Shown in pieces: positions 36,397 through 48,100 of a stretch of DNA of 64,000 nt (within the stretch, counting starts at the first letter, position 1; every line of letters begins with the position of its first letter). A model generated the notes under the pieces. The model saw nothing but the letters and a program-made list of their open reading frames with translations, did not search any database and was not told where the DNA came from. The translations under genes were made by a program, and so were the position numbers. The stretch lies in NCBI GenBank assembly GCA_963281155.1, contig CAUJLY010000006.1, positions 3,596,001 to 3,660,000 on the forward strand. The letters are read 5' to 3'. The DNA comes from Rhabditophanes sp. KR3021. Its lineage: Eukaryota > Nematoda > Chromadorea > Rhabditida > Alloionematidae.

Positions 36397-37440
36397 ACTA
36401 TATTATTTTTCTTTATCATATATTAAAACTATATTTATGTATAAATTACTATTTAAAATCCTAATTTGATGGGTTATGCTTTTTTAGGATATTTATAAAT
36501 ACTGACAAATATACTCTTGTATATAAGACGCGCAAGTATTATCTTTTATAACATAGTATATTTAATTTATAAAAGACCAATTCCTTTGTGGAAAAAATGA
36601 GTTTAAAGTTATTTATTTTTAGAGTAAAAGGATAAAAATGAACAGTATGCGAAATATATAAATTATTGCTATAAAATTCTTTACTTATCTATCATTCCCA
36701 AGCTCTTTTTTATCACAGATAATTCTTTAAATGACAATCAAAATTGCAAGGTCCTTTTCCTTTAATCTTTTTATAAATGTTCATTAATGAATAATAAAAA
36801 ACTTATTTGAAATATTTCAGTTTAAAAAAAGAAAATAAATGATTAAATATACAGGGTCACTTTTAAAGAATGCATCAATTTTTAAGATGTCTATAATTTA
36901 AATAGTAAAAACAGTTGCATTTATGACATCATTTTATCTAGAAGATGTTGATCATTCTTAGGCTAAAAATAAGGGAGTCAATATTGGCTTGATAATGACT
37001 TGTTTTAAACAATTTATCAACTTTGATTTAAAATATCCTACTCTTCCTGGATCGAATGTAAACTGTAAAGAAGTTAGGTCGCACATAAATCGGTTATTAA
37101 ATAGTAATGGAAGTTCCATAAAAGTGAGAAATTTTCCAAATGAACTAATGACGGAGTATATTTAGTATAAGATGTATTAAATGTGTCTTTTTTGTTTCAT
37201 ATAAGTATAAATGATACTTTTATAAATATGTATGAAATAATATATACCGGGAACATTGTTTAAAAGGTCAATTAAATAGGATATTATGAGTTTAAAAAAA
37301 CATAAAACAGGCCTACAACAGGTATACTAAATATATAATTTAGATATTTGAGATGATCTCATAATAAATTGTGTATGATTTCACGAGTTAATGGAGCATC
37401 TCTTAGTCCATCATGTTGAATGACGGAATTGTAAATATGG
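36397..37440. other. Intergenic spacer
   Basis: AT-rich, no coding sequence or RNA gene recognised. Confidence 0.45.
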
Positions 37441-37449
37441 AATTTTTAT

Positions 37450-37830
37450 TTAAAAGCGAAATTGGAGACATTTAACCATGTTTGATTACATCTTTCAAAA
37501 TGATTTCCCCAAAATCAAAGGCGGCTGCCATGATTCCCTTTGTGACGGGAAAAATGTTTCCGAATCTTCTTTTGCTTCCGGTAACTTTGTTTTGGCAATG
37601 ATTGAATTTAATAAACTTAAAAAGTTTTCTAAGTCAGATGGCTTGGTTCAATGTAAACCATCTTGTTGGGCATTTCCAAAGTTGACTGATCAGTCATCGA
37701 TACGATTCCATAACGTTTTTGTATAAATGCCTAAGAGAATATGAAAGAACATTGAAAGTGAAAAGAAGAACTTACTTGTTACCAAATTCATTTGTAACAT
37801 TCTAAACATCATGGAAGACAGTAGTAATTC
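37450..37830 (-). pseudogene. Decayed coding remnant on the minus strand
   Basis: Translating the minus strand gives protein-like pieces in shifting frames: NVTNEFGNK, a GTAAGT...CTCTTAG intron of 45 nt, HLYKNVMESYR, then STLEMPNKMVYIEP in another frame, then FNHCQNKVTGSKRRFGN and FPVTKGIMAAAFDFGEIIL ending at a stop near 37478. Stops and frame changes occur between the pieces. The order and the preserved splice sites suggest one gene that has decayed. No family was identified. The plus-strand ORF at 37478-37726 is its antisense shadow. Confidence 0.4.
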
Positions 37831-38361
37831 AACAAAAAAGGTCTTATATATTTTTAATGATGGCTTCCTTATCTACAACAGTATATATTTTATGAATCAC
37901 CTTTCAAATAATTAGCTTTTGCAATGTATATGGATTGTACTTTCATCAATTATCAAATTTCAAATATCTTTCATTGTAAGCATAAAAATTGTTTCAATAC
38001 TTTCCAAGAAAAGACATGTGTAAAATATTGTAACCTAAGTACTATGTTTCTTTAAAAAGTAGAGGCAATAAAAGTTCTTCTAGAGAAACAAATATTAAAT
38101 TATCTAGGATTCTGTCATTGTAAATGAATTTAAAAGGGGAAAATAGATCAACTCAGCAAAACAATTCATTGACTAGTTAGTATATAAACATTGAGATGCC
38201 TCTTTTTAACGTAAACAATAAAATACAATTTAAATGTGCCTTATAATCTGTTTTTGATTTTAATTTTATCTATTTTAAGTTCCTATTATTTGTTTTTTAA
38301 TAATTTCACCCCAATAATTCTGGTAAACAAAAAACACGTAGAGCATTAAAGACCAGACAAT

Positions 38362-38860
38362 TTAACAAAAGTCTCAACAAAACAATTAGCCACTTATCAG
38401 AATTAGAAAGAGATTCAATTCAAGCTACTGAAATATCTGCATGTCACTGGTAATTAACTGTTGAATTATTAGCACAAGCTCAATGATACATATATCAACT
38501 TCAAACTTTAACATGTAAAAACACTTCCCTACATTTTAAGTAAAACAATTTAAGTTATTGGCATAGTTTTCAAGTAATGCAAGTACACAATAAAGAGAAA
38601 GAATTTTTTTTATCAAACGAAGTAACAACTGATAATTTAAGTTTAAAATAAACTGTCCAAAACATTGAACTTGAAAAGCTGAGTTTAGATTAAGAAAAGA
38701 AATAAACCAATGTTTTGAACGACGTTGTCATTGTCTATGAAACCTGTTTCAATTTCAAAATTGCAATCAACAAAAGCCAATATATAACTAAAGTGGTTTA
38801 TCAAGTTTCTTGTTGATTTGGCCTAGTAACTCTGGAGGAAAAGTAGCAATTATTTTCAAA
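38362..38860 (+). pseudogene. Decayed duplicate of the 35.1-kb coiled-coil gene
   Basis: DNA here aligns by eye with the gene at 35110: the SHASELES, ELSAQ, LSYWHS, QNIELK and ERRCH-like stretches are recognisable at the nucleotide level, as is the very end (CCTAGTAACTCTGGAGGAAAAGTAGCAATTATTTT matches the GKVTII end). Many stops and indels are present. The central part, corresponding to about residues 135-415, has been lost. Upstream DNA from about 38215 is also related to the DNA before the intact gene. Confidence 0.8.
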
Positions 38861-38929
38861 GTATTCTGTGTCTTCTTGTAATTTATTACAATTATATTTA
38901 TGTATATTTATTACCTTAAAACGCACTTC

Positions 38930-39839
38930 CTTTTTAAATTTCATACAATCATATATACTTTATATTTTATAGGTTTTGAGTGATTTATTCTTAAGGTTTT
39001 AATATCATATAAACCTTGTTTGTTTATCATACAAAATATTTGATAATGTTTATAGACGACTTTCCAATCAGCTGTGATGATCAAACAGTGAATTATATCA
39101 TTAACTTGCTTCAACTCTATGAAATCATCATTTTCGTTGTAATGTAGGGCTTATAGATCGATAAGCTAATGAATGCAATTTTTTGTCTGTTTTAGCTCCA
39201 AAAAAGACTTATTTAGCACTGTTTTATTTAAATAATTAGCAATATGAGTATAAGCTAAGCAAATATATTTCTCTCGTGATACTATGTATATTTAATTAAA
39301 GACATAGACTATCAACAATAATAGTTATTTGCTGTATTTTAATTGTAATTATCTGCACATGCAGTCTTTTCGTTAATAAATTTTGTGATAACAAAAACCT
39401 TTTAAATATCTTTGAATTAAACCTTTTTATAGGATTCGTGACTAGAAGAGACTAATGAGAGAAAGATGATTTTAGTATATAATTCTGTTTGTTTCCATTC
39501 TACTCTTTTATTGCGAGAATTGGTAATAAATATTTGGTTAAGCAATTTTTAAACTTCATGTTTGATAATATTTTATATATGGTATGCATAGTGATATTTC
39601 AATTTATAGCGATATGTCGCTTTGTTATAAAAAGACACTATCAATATTATAGCTACACGTCGTCTTTTTAATCTTTAAAACAATAATTGGTTGCCAACCA
39701 AGTGCTATCTATAAAATATGTTGTTTGAGCTAAAATATTAATTACTTATATGTTTATGATTTGACACCACACAAATATTGAGTATTTAATTGGGATTTTA
39801 ATCATTTTAGACATTTATGCAAAGGCAATATTATTTATA
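38930..39839. other. Intergenic spacer upstream of the TMCO4-like gene
   Basis: AT-rich. A 60-codon hydrophobic ORF (39489-39671) has no support. A TTTTAG acceptor-like site lies 30 nt before the next start codon. Confidence 0.45.
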
Positions 39840-41843
39840 ATGTCGGATATAACATCATTTTCATCTGACAGTGGAATACATCGGTCATCTCTTGAAAGAG
39901 AGATTTCAACAGATTCTCTTGACACACTTAAAGCATTTGATTTCGAAGCGTTTGATAGTTTACCCGCACATGCCAAGTTTTCCTTTGCAAGTTTATTGAC
40001 GAACATTCTTCATTTGGACTTTTATGAAAATGGTGATGAGGAAACAAGGTATGTTAGAAAAACAATAATATTATCCTTTTAAATTTATAGAGACTTCAGT
40101 TTACAAGTTTTGAAGAAAGTAGAAGAAACGTGTAAACTACCTTATGCCACAAATCAAACATTATATCAGAGCTTAAAAGGTAATACTATATCAAATGATC
40201 CTACGGTTTTTATTACAAATATCAAAGAGGCTGTTAATGACGGGTATCACGATGTCCTAATGCCAATATGCAATCTTTTGACTTCGTACCTTGAAGGTGG
40301 TGTTTATGATGCTCGTTTTCGAGTATTCTTACGTCACGTATGTGCTCTTCTTGCAGTTAATTGGGAAACTTTTGAAAACGCCGAAGATTATTTCGTGAAA
40401 CAGTTGACCAAAGAACAATATGCCGAATCAAAGTAAGTTTATCTTTAAAAGTTAAACAATATCATAATAAAATCCACGCAAATAAAATTTCAATATTAAT
40501 TTTACGAATAAATTTATAATTGAACAGAAAGGGGAAAGAACACACGTCGTATGTTTATGGATATAGTTTGTTCTCGTCATTTGTTTGGTGTTTTTATTTA
40601 CTATTTTGCGATGCTTCATCATATTAATATATAAATTGTTATCTTATATCTTAATTTCAGGGAAAACATCAAAGTGAGACTTAGGGATCAGAAAATTGCT
40701 AAAATAAAGCGAGTTGCTCTGATTAGTGTGGCTGGTGGCATCGGAGGCATTTTGATTGGGCTTACTGGCGGATTAGCAGCTCCTTTAGTAGCATCAGGTG
40801 CATCGGCTATAATCGGAACTAGTGTAGCAACAGCCGGATTAGCATCTGCCACTGGGGCAACTATTTTTGGGACGGTTTTTGGTGTTGCGGGTGGAGGATT
40901 AGCTAGTTTCAAGATGAATAAGCGTGTGGGCAATATCGAGCAATTTGAATTCGTAAAGTTTTCTGATAATGTAAGCTTACATACCGTCATTACTGTAAGC
41001 GGGTGGATTAATAGAGTAGGTGGTGATATCATTTTGGTACATTTTGATAATCTTGTTTAGAATAGTGAAATATGTGCTTTCACTTATCCTTGGAGAAATT
41101 TAAGAGCCTCTAATGAGCAATATGCCTTGGTATACGAAAGTAGATACTTATTAGAGTTAGGGAATGCATTGTCTTATTTGGTATCAGGAGTAGTGTCAGC
41201 AGCAGTACAGCAAACTTTGATGGAAACGGCTTTGCATGGAATTTTGACAGCAATAGCTTGGCCAGTTGCTTTGATTTCAGTTGCCGCAATTATAGATAAT
41301 CCGTGGAACGTATGTATTGCTCGTAGTGTAGAGATTGGTTTTCATTTGGCGGAAACTTTAATCAAACGGGTGCATGGTCAAAAACCAGTGACCTTAATTG
41401 GCTACTCATTAGGAGCGCGGGTTATTTTCTATTGTCTTCTCAAATTATCAGAAAGGAAAAACTCAAGAGGAATAATAGAAAATGTTATTTTGCTTGGAGC
41501 ACCAGTAACCGCTTCCCAAACTCAATGGGAAGAGGCATCAAAAGTAGTTTCTGGGAGAATCATCAATGGGTATTGCAAAAACGACTGGATGCTTAAATTT
41601 CTGTATAGAACAATGAGTGCTCAAATGTCAATAGCAGGAATTGCCCCTGTCAAATTCAAAAACAGTAATCGCAATAAAGTGGCTAATTACAATTTATCCC
41701 ACATAGTTAAAGGACACTTAGATTATGCTGAAAAATTAGAAGAAATATTAGATGCTCTTGGTGTAAAAATTGACAAACATGAGGCTGAAGCTTTTGAGTT
41801 AACCAATAAAGAAGATTTAGAGTCTATCTCGATTCGCAACTAA
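39840..41843 (+). CDS. TMCO4-like alpha/beta-hydrolase membrane protein (DUF726)
   Basis: Four exons, 39840-40048, 40091-40432, 40661-41015 and 41061-41843, give 562 residues. Every junction is GT-AG and in phase. Features are a Ser-rich N-terminus, a helical region, a Gly/Ala-rich hydrophobic stretch (GGIGGILIGLTGGLAAPLV, about residues 200-250), a second hydrophobic segment, and the hydrolase elbow GYSLGAR near residue 416, all typical of TMCO4/DUF726 proteins. The biochemical activity of the family is not established. The third intron is only 45 nt, a multiple of three, and its acceptor provides an in-frame TAG; if it is retained, translation stops after LVHFDNLV. The spliced junction GWINR|NSEICAFTYPW restores the conserved PW segment, so splicing is the better reading. 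Confidence 0.9.
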
Positions 41844-42620
41844 TCAAAATTTGTTATTTTTTAGATTAGTTATCACAATCAACTAGTTAAATTTTAAATT
41901 ATTATTACTCAAATTCAAATACTATATATTATTTTACCGATGAAAATATGATCTCTCCCAATAAATATATTTTAATATGATGTGTATTAAGTAGCATATT
42001 TTTAATTAAAAACAATCAATCATACTTTCATAATTTATGTTTTTAGCTTTTTTATAAAACTTTTAATTTTTTAATGATGACAAATGTTGCTTCGTAACTT
42101 CATGTGTAAATTATTTTATAAGTTCTATTTATATTTCAATTCATTCCAATTGCGTAGATAAATCACCCCATTATTTGCAGTTATCTAGACAAGAATGAAA
42201 TTAACACTTATTTCGTAAAATAAAGCTTCGTCATTGGCAATAACTTTAAAAACATAATCTTGTCTTAAAATTGTAAATAAGTATCAGTTCTATTAATTAT
42301 GTGAACATTTTTTCTAAATGTTGTAATTTCCAGAATCTTATTTTGATACAGCTTTATTTTAATCACCCAAATTTGGCTATATTTTGTCTGATAGGCCCTA
42401 AATTTCAATTTATCTATTAAAAAAGAGAGGTGGAGTTGTGTGGCAAAATGTTTTGTCACTTAGGACGACTTGAAACAGATTATCTCCATGTGGTAGCGCC
42501 AAATACTTATATAGGCTTTCCTTACATCTATATTTTGATTTAAATTTCTCAAGTTGGTTGCTCCTCGTTAATAGACTTGTATGTTTTTTATTAATTTATA
42601 TTTTTTTAGTTTAGAATTTC
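41844..42620. other. Intergenic spacer and promoter region of the nematocin gene
   Basis: AT-rich. TATATAGG at 42508-42515, about 110 nt before the nematocin start codon, is a possible TATA element. Nothing else was recognised. Confidence 0.45.
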
Positions 42621-43149
42621 ATGAAACTTAGTGGAAAAATAAGTGTTCACAATTTTATTGTGCTTATTTTGATTTTGTCAACGTTCCTGATAGACAATGG
42701 TGCGGATGGTTGTTTTTTGAATTCTTGTCCCTATCGTAGGTACGGGAGAAATTTGAAATGCGGAAGTTGCAGTAAGTTTTAAACCTAACAAAATGAATAA
42801 TTTTAATAATTCAGCCGGAACTCCTGATGGAATTTGTGTCAGTGAAACAATCTGTTGTGGAGATAAAAGCTGTGTTTATGACTCAGATTGCATGACTAAA
42901 CAAACTTGTCCACTTAGATTTTGTGAGATCAACGACCACCTCGGTTTTTGTATTTCTCCACTGATGTGCTGCAACGATGGTAAGTAGATATTTGTAGTTT
43001 TAAAATGCTTATCTTCCCTAGAAATTTGCAAACCATCCTCTCAGTGTATGAAACATGGTCCTTCAACTACTTCCAAACTTAAGAGGCATTCCAACTTTGA
43101 TTTCCATTCATTACGTACCCCAAATATTGAGGCTTACAATATGGTTTAA
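42621..43149 (+). CDS. ntc-1: Nematocin (oxytocin/vasopressin-like) precursor with neurophysin
   Basis: Three exons, 42621-42771, 42815-42979 and 43022-43149, give 147 residues. A signal peptide is followed directly by CFLNSCPYRRYG, which holds the complete nematocin sequence (two cysteines six apart, C-terminal Tyr and a Gly for amidation). In this gene the Gly is followed by Arg. The rest is a cysteine-rich neurophysin domain (CGSC, GICVSETICCG, CVYDSDCM, CPLRFCEIN, FCISPLMCC, EICKPSSQC), the carrier of this hormone family. In C. elegans nematocin acts in mating and salt-taste learning. The third exon adds a tail unlike known neurophysins (RHSNFDFHSLRTPNIEAYNMV). Splice phases fit throughout. 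Confidence 0.96.
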
Positions 43150-43781
43150 CAATTTAACGACACAGAATTTCGATGAGCAAAGCAATCTTTTTTAACTGAG
43201 ATACAATTTATAATACATCATCTTTAAGCAAAAATAATTCAAAAACTACGTTTTTCAATCCGGAGACTGCATTAATCAGATTCTCATAATATCAGATAAT
43301 GCTATTTTAAACACCACCACAGTTTTTGGCAATAACTTTTTATTATTATTGAATGTACCACTTCTAATAAACAACTTTTTTTAAAAATTTTTAATTCCCT
43401 TTGCTGAAAAATTTGATTTAATTATTAAAGAATGTACTTTTATAATGGCAATAAGTAAATGTGTAGCCTGCAGGGAATAAAATTTTAAAAATGAAAATTT
43501 AATCAAAGTACTAGAACTAGTTCGTGTAGTTAACTAAATAGTTCTATGATATCATGAAATTAGTTTGTTTAATAGTTTAAGATAAAACCATCTCTTTTTT
43601 AGCAAAACTATTTAGATAATTTGAACACAAGACTTTAGATAAAACATTTAATATTTACAGAAGGAAATTATATCAATTGAGCGAAAAATATATTTTTTAA
43701 TAGTTATGAAAGTACGTGATACCGACGAGTTGAATATAATCTTGAAGAGAGGTTTTTGATGATTTTGTTAAATTATCAACA
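43150..43781. other. Convergent intergenic spacer
   Basis: AT-rich spacer between the 3' ends of the nematocin and tetraspanin genes. No features were recognised. Confidence 0.5.
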
Positions 43782-45139
43782 CTACAATGCATTATGTCCA
43801 TGATGATACTTGGGATTTTTTTTATTATTAGTATTTGAAAGCACCGGTATTGCTTCATTCATTTCAGAAGAGCTTTTCTTTTTGGGCTGGGTGTTTTTGG
43901 CGATGTTCGGATTGGTGTGGTTTGTTGAGTAGGAAACTTTGTGGTTTGGATCTCTTTCTGGAACAGCAACTTCCCTTAAACCACCATCTTCTTCTGTCAA
44001 CTGATATGTTTGAAGAACTGCAGCATAATGGTCATTATACTTCTGCCTCGCTTCGCGTCGTTGATAACGCTCGTATCGTCTTGCTTCTCTTTCTAACAAG
44101 TATCGTTGATGGTCAATTTGTTTGGCCAATAAATGTGAAAGACAAATTGCTAGACACTAAAAAGAACATTTATATTGAATTAATCTAAAAAACTTACAAC
44201 AGGACATATGATAATTGAAACAATTATTCCCAAATATATTGCATTTTTTTCAAAAACTTGTCTCAAAGGAAAGATGCATCCATATGTATTAATTCTAGAT
44301 TCCACATCTTGAACCTTCTTATCCTGAACATTTTTCCAGCAATGAAAAGCTGCCATAGCAGGAACTAATTTGTTTGTCTGTGCTGTTTCACTCTCATCAT
44401 TTGAATGTGATCTTCTGCAGCACGAAAAAGGCACTCCACACCTTTCAGGATAAGGATTTGTAGAATTACAAACAAATTGTTCATTTAGTAGCCAATCTCG
44501 ATAACCTTGAGAGACAGATGTTGCTCCACAGCATTCGAACTATAAGAAGATATTGTACGAATATATTAGGATGAATCATTGTGTATACAGTGAGATTAAA
44601 CAAAAGAAAGTGGATTATTTTTAATTAAACAAACCTGTTCTTGTACATAGTCCACAATTTCGGCTACATTTTTGTTGGTGTGGTAATGCTTAATAGCATA
44701 TAATAAGATGCTTTGAGCAGATATATTGTCATCTGGGTGTGTATAAAAAGTAAAAAATACTAGGAATGCGAATACAACAATAATGATGTATGAGGCGAAT
44801 ATTGTGAAAGAAAACAATTTGAGTAAAGTTGCATTTTCCCTGAGTGATCCCCAAAAAGCACATGTTCCAACAAAAACAATAAAGGCGCCAAAAATTGTTA
44901 TTAGGAATGATGGATTAATGAGAGCGTCTAAAAAATGTTCTATGGCTTTGATATCTGTTGATAATAAGTAGACTCCGAGGCAGGTCATTACTAGTCCAAT
45001 CAACTAAAATATGTGTTTAAGAAGTCAAATTCTCATCTAAACTTACGAGGAATATGAATCCTACGAGAAAACACAGCCATTTCAGTGGTGAACAAATCTC
45101 TTGCCTAGGTTTTGGCATTTTCTTCCGTTTATTGACCAT
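43782..45139 (-). CDS. tsp-14: TspanC8-type tetraspanin (TSP-14-like)
   Basis: Four exons, 45139-45047, 45003-44635, 44539-44198 and 44156-43782, give 392 residues, all joined in phase 0. Four transmembrane segments are visible. The large extracellular loop has eight cysteines: CCG, FVC, ERC, SCC, FHC and YGC, with the CGVPFSCC block characteristic of the TspanC8 subgroup (TSPAN33/TSPAN14 in mammals, TSP-12 and TSP-14 in C. elegans). TspanC8 proteins control ADAM10-type metalloprotease trafficking, and in worms affect Notch and BMP signalling. The cytoplasmic tail of about 120 residues is long and basic (LEREARRYERYQRREARQK), then Asn/Lys-rich. The assignment to tsp-14 rather than tsp-12 is tentative. 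Confidence 0.88.
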
Positions 45140-48100
45140 GCTAGATTATGAAAAAATTAAATTATCATTAAATGATAGATCCTATAAATTAATTAAACGA
45201 TAATTAGAACAAAGGTTGAATTCAATAAATTCTAATCCAATATTTTCTACTTCAATTCATGAGAGAAAAAACAGATGATAATCGTAAGGTTAAAATATAT
45301 GCTACATAGGTTGTAAAGCACTTGTGATACGCTTGTGTGGATATTGTGAGATAAGAATCTTTTGAAACAGTTGGTTTTATTTTAAAATTATACTACAAGT
45401 GATATTTATAATGCTAAGTACGCAAGTAGAAAACAAAGAAAAGGTGCGAAAAACATTAATTTATAGTTTTGTTTATTGCGATAATAAACTGTTAAAGTTA
45501 TTATTGTTAATAATTTGGAAATACTTGCTTTTACAAATCAAACATATAATATCATACCTACTTAAACAACACTAATGTATAAATAACCAATTGTTTCATA
45601 AAACAATTATCGAAAAAGGTTTAACAAATAGGAAGCCACAACTTTTGCGAAGTAAGTAGGGATTGCTGATTTAATAAAAGTAATCCACTGACCATACAAA
45701 AATAGAATAAAAAGGCAGATAGATTAACATAAAAAGGGCTGATAGAACAAATCAAATGACGAAACCAAATTAAGATGAAATTTTAATTGAGCAGGATATA
45801 TGTAGAAAAAAATCAAAAGACAAATTTAATTGTGGCTGATTTGTATCATATTTTTTGAATAGGTATTAAGATACAAATCTAATTAATTTATCACTATTTC
45901 AATTACAACACATCTATCTATTGCTAATAACTTAGCATTTTTATAACAAATTTTGTGTTATTTATTTATCTCAGTATAATCATTTGTTCGTTATTGTATT
46001 TAGAAGTGCTGAGCAAGTTAAATAACATTTATTCAGTAAGTTTTACAATAAAGATGAATTGATAAAGTCGTGGTATGCGGTTTTATATTTTTTAGATGAC
46101 TTGTATATATTCAAAAACAAAGAAATGAAAAATTAATTAACGTAAATTGCTATTAGAAATAGAAAATGCAGTGATTTGACTTCCAGATATTTGTCCATCT
46201 ATTTTTGATGGATTTAAAATACATGTATACATTTATAATATAATTAAATATATTTATAACAAAAATAAGAACGTCTTAACCAATTTTAATTCATCTTTTT
46301 AAAATAATAATTTGTTGACATTTAAATAAAGAACTGTTAAAATAAAATCACTTTCATAGATATACGCACAACTACATATCAAATTAAAGTCTACATTTTA
46401 GAGATCTACTTAATCTGTATATCACTCTGATATGTAAATGAAGAAATGAATATATAAGTATTGTTTGAAAAGTAAAAATTTCCAATATCATTGATGAAAC
46501 AAAATTAAAACTCCCTTTTGTTGGTAAGTAACCTAAATCATCAAAAAAGTATATGTTCAAGTATTCAACAGGGTGAAAGTAATTATGTGTTAGAAATTTC
46601 AACAATAAGTTTCAAAGTGGTCAAATTATTATATTAAAATCAATTGTACCTATAAAAAATGAATAAATTGTTAATGGTAGCCATCAATTTAAATAGAAAT
46701 AGCCTGGGAAAAAGCTTAATGTTAAAAAGTTTGGTGGTAAAAAGTTTGGTGGTAAAAAGTTTAGTGGTAAAAAGGAGAGTGGACAGTGGGGGGTTTAGAA
46801 GTTGATATTATATCACACGTTAACACATTTACATTCAGGTCACTGTGTACTTTTGTTCATCCTCAACTATGAGTTGCAATTCAAGTGATGAAACTGTCAT
46901 TAACGACCACGAAACAGCAAAGAGGAAGTTTAAAGGCATACAAACATTTAAAATAAATTCATAGCCGTTAAATTCATTCACATTTGGCATTGAGTGTGTG
47001 TGATACTTTTCGACTATCAAATTTGATCGTTAAAATAAAAATACTTTGCAATAGGACATCACATACCTCATCTTGGAACTTTTGTGATGAGTAATGTTTT
47101 ATGTCTGGCTAAATTAAATACATTTTCTATCAAAGAGCAACTGCAAAACTTATCTAAAAGAAACTTACTAAAAAATATGAGAAGACACGCTATACTTATT
47201 AATAGTTAAATAATATAATGTTTTGGAAATAAGTTCCAACAAACGCTTCAAATTTATCTTGCTTAATGCTTATTTATATGTTGGCAGAAATCTAGACAAA
47301 GACACTGCATTTAAAGGTGTTGTGTGTGAAGGGGTTGCGAAGGATAATTCAAATTAGGAAAGTGATTTTTATAGTCATCATCTGTTCAACAACTTTCTTA
47401 CTATTATATTTAATATAGACAAACAAAACAACCTCGCGTAGTCTCTTTTTTTAGCAAAAACATTAACAATTTATTTAAACAAAAGTAAAGTACTAATATT
47501 AAACGATTGTTAACCAGAGGAATATTGTTTTTCTGCCTATTACTAGCTAATACTTTTTTTAGTGCAAAAATAATTGTCAAGATAAACTTGTTAAAAATCA
47601 AGAAGCCATCAACTATTTGATTGCTTTTAAGAGTATAAGATGGTGTCGTTCAAGTAACGTGTACCATTTTTATGAATATCATATATTTGTAAGGCTACCA
47701 AGCAACAAGAATTAATTAATCAAATTTGAATATCTAGTGTTTTCCTTTTATATAGAAATTTATTCAGTAGACAAAAGCATTATGTCAAAACAACAAAGAA
47801 TTGCTAATCAAATTAGGTATGATCTACTTTGCGAATATTAGTTAAAGTACTTTTACCTGAAAACACCTGGCCATTTGAAGGCTGTTTGGGAAGAGCTTTT
47901 CTATTTTGTTAATTCAACTAGTATGTGAATGATGTATGCATAACATATTCTAAGCAATTACATAATACTTTACCTTCAGGTTGTAGATACTGATAATGGT
48001 TCAACTTCCTTTTTTGAAAATGTCAAAAGGTTGAAATAGTTTTTAAATAATTATAAACATGATCATATATTAGTTTGGTTGTATTTAATTGGTGACTGAC

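Noticed and set aside
37478..37726. Plus-strand 82-codon ORF
   Set aside because: The minus strand at the same place carries protein-like pieces, so this frame is antisense to a decayed gene.
41058..41060. In-frame TAG suggesting the TMCO4-like gene is a pseudogene
   Set aside because: It is the acceptor of a 45-nt GT-AG intron; removing it restores conserved sequence on both sides and everything else is intact.
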